Part shown: positions 9,621-18,021 of the stretch, one piece after another
Numbering within the stretch: position 1 is the stretch's first letter
Layout of the letters: every line of letters begins with the position of its first letter
NCBI GenBank assembly: GCA_030374805.1
Contig: JARGSG010000017.1
Location: 868,001 to 932,000, forward strand
Direction: 5' to 3'
Source: Gracilaria gracilis
Lineage: Eukaryota > Rhodophyta > Florideophyceae > Gracilariales > Gracilariaceae
Length of the DNA stretch: 64,000 nt
The notes under the pieces: model-generated
What the model was told of the DNA's origin: nothing
Databases searched by the model: none
What the model saw: the letters and a program-made list of their open reading frames with translations, nothing else
Made by a program: the position numbers and the translations under genes

Positions 9621-11621
9621 TCATGTGTGAAGCGAGTTCCAGTCACCTCCACTGCAAAAATACTCCTCTTGACGATCAGCATTTTCTTCGTAATACCTTT
9701 CAAGCACGTTCTTCACTAAGTACGCCTTGCGTGTTTTCTCCTTTGCAGATGGCACCAACTCCAGCGGAGTAACTTCAACTCGCAATGTGATATCATTCAG
9801 CAAAGCAATGCTCCCTTCCTTGACCTCCAAAGCTGTAACACCCCTCTTCAGCAGTCGGAAATTTGTCCATGACCCGTCTGTAGATAGCCCCTTCACAAAG
9901 ACACCCTCCAGATAGGAAGAACTAAAACGAAAAATATGGTACTTAGAAAGCTCCATAGTGTTCGGAATGCAAAAGAACCTTCCCAGAATTGCATTCCAAT
10001 TATACCATTTAACCTCCGTCGAACAAACTACCTGGTTAGTACTGGCACTTTCTTCAATGATTCGCATCATTTGTCGAGGTCCGAACACATCAAATTGTTT
10101 GAGACGCCGCTTAACCATGCCAAAGGCCGCATCGCATCGGTTTTTGGTGTGACCGGCAACTAGAAAACGTAAGAATACTTCATCCTCATACTGCATGCAC
10201 ACCCTCCACAACAAGTACCACAACATGAAACGGTTCTTATTCTGCCCACTGCAGTTGTCCGCACGGAGGTCCATAGTTCTGTGAAATTGTGTCGTAGACC
10301 CTTGCAAACGATGCAAACTAATCGCGTGATGAAGCATTAAACCCACTTCGTTACATGTTTTGTTGTTAGGCCAGTGGCCTCCGGGGAGACCGTAAACAAA
10401 ACAGACGTTCTGACCACTGCTGTAGACACCAAAAGTGTCAAACTTCAGACCTGTGACGAAGTGAAGCTGGCCGGGTTGTCGCAAGAGATGCGGTAGCAGT
10501 ACTTTCTTTGCGAAGTCGAAAATTAAATGGATAGGGCGGTCAGACGGAGATTGCTGTGCCTTACATAATATATCTTTATAGAGCTTGAACTCAATAGATG
10601 CCTCCTGCCGATGCCTTTCCCTGGCTTCCAGTAGCGTTCTTCGCAAATCTGTGTTCATTGTCCCATTTGCAGTGCTAAGCAAGGTCGTGCATTGGTCGCA
10701 AAAATCACTCCCAGCCCTAAGATTCCTTAGTGTAGGGCAGTGATTACTCCAAACTCTCAGAAACGCAGCCTGAGAAAGCGGTGCATCCGGCACAGCCACG
10801 GTCAAACCAGCACTTGCAGCTCCTATTATATCGGCCCATCTTTCACGGTAATGGTTGTATATGTCCTCCCGTCTTACGCCACTACCCAACCACTGAATTG
10901 GAGCATTGTTATCTGACCCTCGTCCAGTAGGGCATGTTAGTGCATATACATCGGCATGGCGTCGAAGAAAAGCGAGAGCAGTTGTTGTTTGAATTGAGAT
11001 GTGACCTTTGTGAGATCTATGATGTCCACTTGGTTTCACATGGAAGTTCGGAGAGGCGGCGACAACGGCAGCATGCTTCTGAACACTTCTGTTGTGCATC
11101 TGGACAATTGCTGCAAAACCGTATTCGCAGAGACGTGCACCTTTGATGCTGTATCTCGTGGTTTTGTTTGCAGTTGCAGTTTGTTTTCTTCGCTTTGCTT
11201 TCCTCTTCTGCGCTCTTTCTGGGTCCCACGCCATTAGCTCATTTGCTTTGTTACATGGTGTCGACAACGCTAAAAGCATTGCACGTACCGTGTTGCTCCT
11301 ATCATCTTCCCTCATAGAGGAAAAACTTTGGGCCATAACGAGCATGTCAGTAGATACGCATTTGGGCTTGCATAAGCATCGGTTGAGCATGATGTCAAAA
11401 TGTGCTTTGGTTTCCTTTGTTATGGTTCTCGCGGCGCCTGGAGGGTCATTGGGCTCAGCGGTTGGAAGTGCTTCTAGAATCTGCTCTATGCTTTGATTCG
11501 GGCTTTCATTGTTGTGAGGCTCCTCAGAAAGGCCTGAGCTTGCCTCAATTCGCTCCAAATTGGCCGCTATGAGCTCCTCTGGGTCTATTTTGCACTCCGT
11601 CATGTGTGGCGATGGGGGCAA
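9621..11621 (-). CDS. DUF7869-like protein carried by the Harbinger element
   Basis: The 666-residue frame is unbroken. It has a C-D-Q-C segment in the middle, an F-D-F-A-K-K segment, then A-D-N-C-S-G-Q-N-K-N-R and, about 45 residues later, G-H-T-K-N-R-C-D-A-A-F-G-M-V-K-R. The D-N-C-x-G-Q-N-K-N and G-H-(S/T)-x-x-x-x-D-x-x-F-G pair is, from memory, the signature of DUF7869-type proteins common in animals, oomycetes and algae. Regularly spaced acids suggest an RNase H-like nuclease fold, but that is inference. It lies between the Harbinger transposase and the right end of that element, on the same strand as the transposase with a 180-bp gap. It could be cargo, a helper protein, or the relic of a second element whose ends I cannot see. 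Confidence 0.6.
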   Translation of the reverse strand: MPPSPHMTECKIDPEELIAANLERIEASSGLSEEPHNNESPNQSIEQILEALPTAEPNDPPGAARTITKETKAHFDIMLNRCLCKPKCVSTDMLVMAQSFSSMREDDRSNTVRAMLLALSTPCNKANELMAWDPERAQKRKAKRRKQTATANKTTRYSIKGARLCEYGFAAIVQMHNRSVQKHAAVVAASPNFHVKPSGHHRSHKGHISIQTTTALAFLRRHADVYALTCPTGRGSDNNAPIQWLGSGVRREDIYNHYRERWADIIGAASAGLTVAVPDAPLSQAAFLRVWSNHCPTLRNLRAGSDFCDQCTTLLSTANGTMNTDLRRTLLEARERHRQEASIEFKLYKDILCKAQQSPSDRPIHLIFDFAKKVLLPHLLRQPGQLHFVTGLKFDTFGVYSSGQNVCFVYGLPGGHWPNNKTCNEVGLMLHHAISLHRLQGSTTQFHRTMDLRADNCSGQNKNRFMLWYLLWRVCMQYEDEVFLRFLVAGHTKNRCDAAFGMVKRRLKQFDVFGPRQMMRIIEESASTNQVVCSTEVKWYNWNAILGRFFCIPNTMELSKYHIFRFSSSYLEGVFVKGLSTDGSWTNFRLLKRGVTALEVKEGSIALLNDITLRVEVTPLELVPSAKEKTRKAYLVKNVLERYYEENADRQEEYFCSGGDWNSLHT

Positions 11622-12069
11622 ACGCGCCTGGACGACGAAATGCGCTGGGCGAAGTCCGAAAGAGCTACAGAAGAAGGATTGGTCTTTTTGTCCTTCTTCC
11701 AGCCCGTTTTAAAAATAGACGGTTTCAGACCACCGTAAAAGTTTTTGAACGTTACGCGGCTTTTCTCGCTCCGTTTCCTTTCGTTTTGAGCTCGTTTGAA
11801 AGCTGTAATTGAGCTCAATAGATCTATGTATCTAGCTCAAAGTTTTTGGTTTGAGCCATTCCGACTAATTGAAATGGTTTGTACCACAAATGAGCATATC
11901 AGCAAAAAATGTTGGCCCAATTACATCGCGACACGTCGGGAACGTTTTGCTGATTTACTGCCGCATTTAGCTGCCCAGTGGAGATGCTCTTAGAACTCAA
12001 CTATATTTGTAGATGATCTGAATCATTAGTTTATTTAAATTTATCTACTACGAAACAGTCAAATTACAC

Positions 12070-12132
12070 GTACTCATATGAGTACAAGTGCGTACTCATA
12101 TGAGTACATTGCGTGGTCGTGTAGACACTAGT
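12070..12132 (-). repeat. Right terminal inverted repeat and paired palindromes of the piggyBac-like element
   Basis: Two copies of GTACTCATATGAGTAC (12070-12085 and 12092-12107) are followed by the inverted 17-bp core at 12116-12132. This mirrors the left end and pairs the two ends across the Harbinger insertion. Confidence 0.8.
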
Positions 12133-12145
12133 CTACGTCTGTTAG

Positions 12146-12357
12146 CCCCGTTACACTCCGGTGAGGAAAAATCCTCACCTTTTATTTGGGTGAGATGTGG
12201 GTGACGGGGTCCCACCTCACCCACGCAGGGTGAGGTGGTCCCAGCGCATGGTGATTTCACCCCATTCTGGGGTGAGATCACCACGCTCATTCACCCACCG
12301 GGACTGTGCCATCACCGAGTGGGACTACCTGCTCACCGACCAGCTCTGATCTTGCGC
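12146..12357 (+). repeat. Left 212-bp terminal inverted repeat with internal hairpins
   Basis: The repeat is packed with GGTGA/TCACC words that form nested hairpins: an 8-bp-stem hairpin at 12160-12179, and a long hairpin at 12250-12282 whose arms start GGTGATTTCACCCCA. The mirrored copy is 17796-18007. Confidence 0.9.
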
Positions 12358-13620
12358 TCCCTCTTCGTGAGCTTCTTGCGTAGCAACTTCGACCGCGGTT
12401 GTTCGCAGCCGTCAGGAACTGCTTCTTTTCACTATCTAGTATCTACAGCATATGTTTCTGAGCACTATGCGTTATGGTCATTGCCAAGGCGCTTGAAAGA
12501 GGTCTCTCCCGTCGTGTGATAGCAGAAATCCAGCACTCCCCGCCTGTCGCAATACACGATCTCGTTTACAGGTGTACCGGCCTTATTCTAGTAGTATCAA
12601 TCCATCGTGCACCACAACTTTGTCGCCCTGCTACTCGAGCGCAACCTCCAACCCCGTACGACTATGACCACCACAGCACCTGCGGTTGCAACTCCATGCG
12701 TGCGCTTGAGTTCTGTAGCCTGTAGCGCTATACCCCACGCCACCAACCCCCCATAATAGAACTTCCGTTGCACACTACCTCACTGGAGGAATGTGCTCCA
12801 AACGACTACACATTCATTAAGACCAAAACTCCCGCTCTTGCATTGGAAGATTATCGGGAATCCTTCATGAAGGGTCTACTCATGGTAGAGTACATACAAT
12901 ATTACCTCTTTCGCAGTCAGCTGCACGGGCCGCATGAACAGAGTTGGAACTTTCGAGCCATTCTAGCTGGCCCTCTTTCTGCTTAAGACGGTTCGTAAGG
13001 CTTCTCCGCTAAGCCGGTCGACACTGCACAAGATCTTGTGTATGTCGCTTGGGCTTGCTCTTTTATATTCTCGTCACCAGAAACGGTGCCCTTGTGTGCA
13101 GACGCTTTGGTGACCATTTAGGCTGTTTGAAACTCAACAGTGCCTACAAGGAACCGAGTGATGCAGCTCCCCCGTGTACCTCATCTACACCTACCCCACT
13201 CTCCCTGGAGTCGGTTGCAGCCCGGAAACGCCTGCATCACGATGGAATCAGCACCCCAGACATGCCACTGTTTCTAATGCTCAAGTTCCCCCCTTAAAGC
13301 TATTTGTCCCCCTTCTACAATCTGTGGAGTGATGTGAAGGGTACAGTTCTAAAACTGAAACACTTACAGCATACTACTACGGTGACTACCACCGCTCTGT
13401 ACTGATGATTGACCAATACGAATCATGTCCAGACTGTTCCATACGCTTAATTATCTTGTTGCATCTTGGGTAGTCCGCTCTCGTCCACAAAAATGTATAA
13501 AACTACATACAATAGTTCTATCGTTTGAATGGTTAGTGATGATGCCCATATTAGCGTTCCTCTCTCACATGCTCACAAATGTAATCGTCTTATGTTCTAC
13601 AATACCATTAGAAAGAAAGT
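12358..13620. other. Non-coding left arm of the TTAG element
   Basis: Only short, unconvincing frames occur here on either strand. I see no second gene, no internal element and no clear repeat. It may be the decayed remains of a second gene or plain spacer. Confidence 0.4.
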
Positions 13621-13682
13621 TCTTTATTCATGTTCGCCAAGACGATCGCAACCGTTGAAAGTTCAGAAAGACCCTTGAGAGA

Positions 13683-14147
13683 TTATTCGATTCTATCTTG
13701 AAGCTTCTGTAACTCGCAAGCAGGAATTCTAGCTTTCTGTAACACATTTCTTTTGTGCCATGTATCCCCACATCCAGAACATATAGCCTGACGGCAAACC
13801 AGACACCACTGCCTTTGCCTGGAACCTCCTTTCTTCCGAAGCCTCTTTCCGTTTTTTGCGATAGTATGACTGTAGGAACAAAGCGCACAGTACAAATCCT
13901 TCCCTTTCACTTTCTTATGTGACGCTCTTCTAGTCAACCTACGTTTTCGGTCTTCAGCACGGTTGTACATATCGACAATGTTACGTCGGTAGAGCGGCTC
14001 AACAAGTGTTTCATTACCTCCATCTACAGGGCATTGAGTTGCTTGTGCTTGAGTACTGCTAGCACAGGTCCCAGACCGTGAGACAGCGCTAGCGAACTCA
14101 ACATATTCCTTTGCCAGTTGACGAGCGTAGTCTGCAAATGATGTGCA
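13683..14147 (-). pseudogene. C-terminal zinc-binding domain of the giant transposase, beyond an in-frame stop
   Basis: Directly after the TAG at 14148-14150, in the same frame, 155 codons run to the next stop at 13683. They include L-Y-C-A-L-C, then W-C-L-V-C, then C-S-G-C-G-D-T-W-H, a cysteine/histidine pattern like the C-terminal domain of piggyBac-type transposases. The distance from stop to the internal ATG at 13968-13970 is a multiple of three. One nonsense change in an otherwise intact gene, or stop read-through, would both explain this. Confidence 0.7.
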
Positions 14148-17100
14148 CTATGAAACTCCCTTCCTCAGTTCTCTGTATCCTAGGCTGCTATCACCACGAA
14201 GGTTTTCAGGCAACCTTCCTTTTCTTCTTGCCAACGAAAGGCGATGAACAACCGCTGCATTATTGACTTGTGCACAAAGTAAACGCACAATGATACTGAC
14301 AATGGGATTCTCCCCGGTATTTGTGTAGCAAATGTCAGTCATCGCACGACTGAATTCGTCTACCCCGCCTTTTAAGTAGTTCCAATACACAAAAGCCGTA
14401 GGTCGGATCATTCTGGCCGGCGGTAGTGTCCCTCGCTTCCTCACAAGCGCTCGATATGCTTGACTAAGGCTGTAATATGACGACAAGGAATGCAAATCGG
14501 AGGCGTGAGATGCCTGCAGCATAGAATCGTATGCTTGTGGGATATGAGCTGCGCTCTTTCCAATCCAGTTAAAACCACCTCTTCCAATAGCTGCCAGTAT
14601 ATAGCCGTACGCAGACTTCAAAGAAGAATGAAAATCGATTAGAACAATGTATATTATCTCCCCGATTCCGCAGTTGCTACCTTTGGCTTCCACAAACATT
14701 ACCCACCTGAGCTCGGACGTAAGAGCATGATGTAGATATTGTGTTCGATAGTCACTTGAGTGCACCAAGGCTTGAAAAAGTTTTGTAGACTCCTCGTTCT
14801 CTCCCACATTATTCAATACGGTAATAGCACCATATTCACTCTTTCTCTGTCTTGCTGCCTCGATTGTATTCAATGATGTCATAGTTTTAATCTCCACTGC
14901 ACACACATGGTGCTTAGAATTATTATCAGTAAAGCACAGAAAAGCATCCGGTGAGTATGCCACAAGCTTTTCGGTTCGCGAAGAAATTAGCCCAACTGTA
15001 CGAATAAACTGAACCTTGTAGACTTGTTCCACGAACTCCATACTACTGGAGCTGAAAAAGGATCCATTGGTGACAGTATGACTGTCAAAGAATGCCGGTA
15101 GCGCTTTCAGAACTTGTACCTCGTTAAAACTTCCTTCCCGCATTCCAGCTGTACTTACGAGTGGCTTCATCACCCATGATGTTAGAGATGCTCTGTAGAG
15201 ACGTTGCAACAGCTCCTTTTTCCTCCGTTCGTGCTGCTGCTCGGCAGTCAACGCTTCAGTAGTAGGTAATGAAAGAGTAATCTCTCCGTCGTTTACCTTC
15301 TGCTTTATGTGCAGAACCTTTTCGATCAGCTGTGCTTTTCGTAGTGCAGGTGACTGACGCTGTCCGATGCTGAGCATCATACCAAGAATATCGTTCTTTG
15401 TCATTGATTGCAATGAATCGCCTGTGGCGCCCATAAACTGTGTGACCGCGAGTTCCTTCTCGCTATTGCTGACAGGTGTGGGCGATATGATATTCATACA
15501 ATGACAAACGATTATCATTCTGGAGGTCAATCGTTGTTTTGTTTCCTCTGCAGAGCTAGGAAACGTGATTGAAGTAAGATCGTTGATTGGTTCTCCCGAC
15601 ACAAGAAAAGAGAGTGATTCCATGCTGTTTTCAAGACCTTCGGCAACTGCTCTTAGAAATGCCTGAGATGTTCTTGATGTAAATTGAAACGCCCTCGAAA
15701 GGAACCATCCCGGATCCTCAGATTGCAATAGGGTAATCTCTTTTACCCGCAACAGAACCTGACGTACCATCATTCTTGGTATTGATATGGATGTATCGTG
15801 TAATGTCTGATCTGAATGTTCTCGTTCACAAACAGATCTGTCGAATACGATGTGGAAAGCTTCATGTTCTGAAACATTTTTCGGGCGTTGGTGCCCGGAC
15901 TTGGGGATTAACGTGAACTTGTTGGCCGAAAAGAGACGACTATTATTGTGATATATTGTCGCAATACGGCCGCTGAAGCTTTCACGATAAACTGCAGCTT
16001 CGATTGTTCGACCAGATGCAGTCTTCGGTTTACGCTTTGCACTGTAGATCGAACGACATCCACGTTCACTAACAACCATGCCCTTGTGCCGTTTGCGAAT
16101 TGCCCCGTCCCCAAAAACGAAGGGATACTCCAAGCTGCGCTTATGCGTACCCAATCCGGTTGCTCCTAATCGGTCATTGATATAGTCTATAGTAGACTTG
16201 GCGTTGTAGCCCCGGTCTGATGCAAATATTGCGTCAACCATAGGACGGACAGGACCGGCAGTTGGCACTCCCTGAAGAAGACGCACGAGCCTTTCCCAAA
16301 CATCTATTACCTTCTCCCCTGGCCTGGAATAATGACTGGCCAAAAACACCGGGTTAAGCGCAGAACATAAAGCATTATTAACTGGCCCCATGGCCTTCTT
16401 TGGATTATTCACGTGAGGCATTGCTGTCAACTGCGACACTGCTCGTGAACGTAGTCTTTGATGATCGTCATCGAGACTGAACACTGTAGCCCCTGGCACA
16501 TACAAAAAAAGCCGGTTCACAGCAGCAAGTTCATCTTCAAGCTCTGTTATCATGGCGTTCGCCCTCTGCGGGAAATTAAACCATCCTTCGCCGCAATGTT
16601 CTACTCTTTGCCGCTTCTGAGTTGTACAGGAAAGAGCAGCCCAAATTTCTGAGTAGCGGTCACCACAGATACCCATCTGAAAGAGAAACATCTTGTTTCG
16701 TGAAGCGGTTATCGTCCTTACAGACGAACAGTAGGATGCAGCGAGAACATGTAAAATGAGAACCCCTTTGAATTCAAATGAGGTCGTCGGTTTTCTTTTT
16801 TGTGAGACAAGAACTCTGTTGAGGTTAGCAGTAATCTTACTCAAAATATGGTCAGGCAGGAAGACTTCCAGTACTGCAAGCCGGGTTAAATTTGTTTCGG
16901 TAAAGACTTCGTGCGCTTTTTCACGCTGTTCGATATCTGATGTTACTCTTCGCAGCACCTCGTTTGTTTCACAAACATATCTCTTCGCCAACGTCATATT
17001 TATTCCATCGACATCAATTTCTAGCGATTGGAATGGTGAAGCATACTGCCAATCATCAAGTCCACCGACAACATGAGCCCCTTCTCGAGGTATAATATTA

Positions 17101-17834
17101 GCCGGTCTGTCTGCCTCCTGTGACGTTGGACCAAAAGAATCCAAGCTTTGCTCCATAATATCGTGAACGCCGTTGTAGAACAACGAAGACCATATATCTT
17201 CTACCGCAGTCTGACGTGCATTAATTGCATTTTCGTCACAGTCGCCGTTGTTGTTGGCAATACCTGCCGTTCTATTTTCTACTCTCAATTGATATAATTC
17301 TTCCTCTGAGACGAAGAGAGAGTTAATCTGTGAATCTGTGTCAGAATAGTCAGAAAAATGGGATGAAGCTTGCGAATGTACGGAAAATGACATATCTCCG
17401 TCGTCACTAGCAGTGTCCACGTTTGAGATCCGAGGTTGTTCAGTAGGTTCCTGTTGATCAAACAGATTACTTGAGGAGGGCTGATGAACTTGATTGTGCA
17501 ACATTGGACTCAAGTCAGCGACGGCATCAGTCAGGGGGCATAGGTGTTGCGTATCTTTGTCAGGGATGGGGGATGGAGTTTGGTAGGAGATATTCTCGTC
17601 AAAAAGAGGAAAAAGGTTTGTTGGTGCCACAGGATCGGGAGAAATGGTGTAGTCTATATCCGCATTAGATGGCTGTGGTGATGGGGAAAGATTGGAATAT
17701 TTCTCTGGCGAGGGCTGAAATGTATCTACCTGTCGCGAGAAAGGGTGAGGTGATCTCATAACGTTTGTAATGAGTGATCTCTTGCGTCGGGCAAGGCGCA
17801 AAATCAGAGCTGGTCGGTGAGCAGGTAGTCCCAC
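14148..17834 (-). CDS. Giant transposase with DDE-like core and PD-(D/E)XK nuclease-like region
   Basis: This 1228-residue frame starts with about 250 residues of Ser/Pro/Asp-rich linker. Met26 (17759), just outside the terminal repeat, is a likelier start than 17834. A transposase-like core follows: F-S-L-D-D-D-H (452-458), A-S-D-R-G-Y (D540) and G-T-H-K-R (562-566), a spacing reminiscent of piggyBac/PLE catalytic segments. Residues about 900-985 look like a PD-(D/E)XK nuclease of the YqaJ/lambda-exonuclease kind: G-S-F-N-E-V, then S-P-D-A-F (D963), then V-E-I-K-T (E981, K983). The frame ends in TAG at 14148-14150; the same frame continues without another stop for 155 codons and encodes a zinc-binding domain (separate entry). 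The fusion of two nuclease folds is the notable point; domain names are by motif only. Confidence 0.7.
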   Translation of the reverse strand: MGLPAHRPALILRLARRKRSLITNVMRSPHPFSRQVDTFQPSPEKYSNLSPSPQPSNADIDYTISPDPVAPTNLFPLFDENISYQTPSPIPDKDTQHLCPLTDAVADLSPMLHNQVHQPSSSNLFDQQEPTEQPRISNVDTASDDGDMSFSVHSQASSHFSDYSDTDSQINSLFVSEEELYQLRVENRTAGIANNNGDCDENAINARQTAVEDIWSSLFYNGVHDIMEQSLDSFGPTSQEADRPANIIPREGAHVVGGLDDWQYASPFQSLEIDVDGINMTLAKRYVCETNEVLRRVTSDIEQREKAHEVFTETNLTRLAVLEVFLPDHILSKITANLNRVLVSQKRKPTTSFEFKGVLILHVLAASYCSSVRTITASRNKMFLFQMGICGDRYSEIWAALSCTTQKRQRVEHCGEGWFNFPQRANAMITELEDELAAVNRLFLYVPGATVFSLDDDHQRLRSRAVSQLTAMPHVNNPKKAMGPVNNALCSALNPVFLASHYSRPGEKVIDVWERLVRLLQGVPTAGPVRPMVDAIFASDRGYNAKSTIDYINDRLGATGLGTHKRSLEYPFVFGDGAIRKRHKGMVVSERGCRSIYSAKRKPKTASGRTIEAAVYRESFSGRIATIYHNNSRLFSANKFTLIPKSGHQRPKNVSEHEAFHIVFDRSVCEREHSDQTLHDTSISIPRMMVRQVLLRVKEITLLQSEDPGWFLSRAFQFTSRTSQAFLRAVAEGLENSMESLSFLVSGEPINDLTSITFPSSAEETKQRLTSRMIIVCHCMNIISPTPVSNSEKELAVTQFMGATGDSLQSMTKNDILGMMLSIGQRQSPALRKAQLIEKVLHIKQKVNDGEITLSLPTTEALTAEQQHERRKKELLQRLYRASLTSWVMKPLVSTAGMREGSFNEVQVLKALPAFFDSHTVTNGSFFSSSSMEFVEQVYKVQFIRTVGLISSRTEKLVAYSPDAFLCFTDNNSKHHVCAVEIKTMTSLNTIEAARQRKSEYGAITVLNNVGENEESTKLFQALVHSSDYRTQYLHHALTSELRWVMFVEAKGSNCGIGEIIYIVLIDFHSSLKSAYGYILAAIGRGGFNWIGKSAAHIPQAYDSMLQASHASDLHSLSSYYSLSQAYRALVRKRGTLPPARMIRPTAFVYWNYLKGGVDEFSRAMTDICYTNTGENPIVSIIVRLLCAQVNNAAVVHRLSLARRKGRLPENLRGDSSLGYRELRKGVS

Positions 17835-18007
17835 TTGGTGATGGCGCAGTCCCGGTGGGTGAATGAGCGTGGTGATCTCACCTCAGAATGGGGTGAAATC
17901 ACCGGGCGCTGGGACCACCTCACCCTGCGTGGGTGAGGTGGGACCCCGTCACCCACACCTCACCCAAATAAAAGGTGAGGATTTTTCCTCACCGGAGTGT
18001 AACGGGG
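17796..18007 (-). repeat. Right 212-bp terminal inverted repeat
   Basis: This is the inverted partner of 12146-12357, equal in length and differing by a few bases only. The first Met codon of the transposase frame (17834) lies inside it, so the same few residues are also encoded on the plus strand of the left repeat. Confidence 0.9.
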
Positions 18008-18021
18008 TTAGCAGAAGTGTA

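Larger units (their letters stand above)
6627..11989. mobile_element. PIF/Harbinger DNA transposon with an extra third gene
   Basis: The ends are GAGCATCTCCA (6627-6637) and its inverse (11979-11989), flanked by TTA on both sides (6624-6626, 11990-11992). TTA/TAA 3-bp duplications and GAGCATCTCC-type ends are typical of PIF/Harbinger. Inside are the usual pair, a Myb/SANT-like DNA-binding gene (+) and a DDE transposase (-), plus a 666-residue gene (-) not normally part of this family. All three frames are uninterrupted, so the element is recent and possibly able to act. It inserted into the piggyBac-like element. Confidence 0.85.
3975..12132. mobile_element. PiggyBac-like DNA transposon, split by a Harbinger element
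   Basis: A 17-bp inverted repeat, ACTAGTGTCTACACGAC, lies at 3975-3991 and, reversed, at 12116-12132. Inside each copy are two palindromes, GTACTCATATGAGTAC or a one-base variant (3996-4010, 4016-4031; 12070-12085, 12092-12107). Between the ends lies a piggyBac-type transposase (4204-6282) and then the complete Harbinger element 6627-11989. Without that insert the element is about 2.8 kb. No TTAA target site is obvious outside the 17-bp cores, so the true termini may extend further and be hidden by neighbouring insertions. Confidence 0.75.
12146..18007. mobile_element. Large DNA transposon with 212-bp inverted repeats (piggyBac/PLE-like, unclassified)
   Basis: Two near-identical 212-bp inverted repeats (12146-12357 and 17796-18007) begin CCCCGTTACACTCC and are flanked by TTAG on both sides (12142-12145, 18008-18011). 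CCC-type ends and a TTAR target resemble piggyBac/PLE elements (TTAA), but this assignment is tentative. The element carries one very large minus-strand transposase (13683-17834). Its left third (12358-13620) has no gene I recognise. It sits 14 bp beyond the right end of the piggyBac-like element. Confidence 0.85.
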
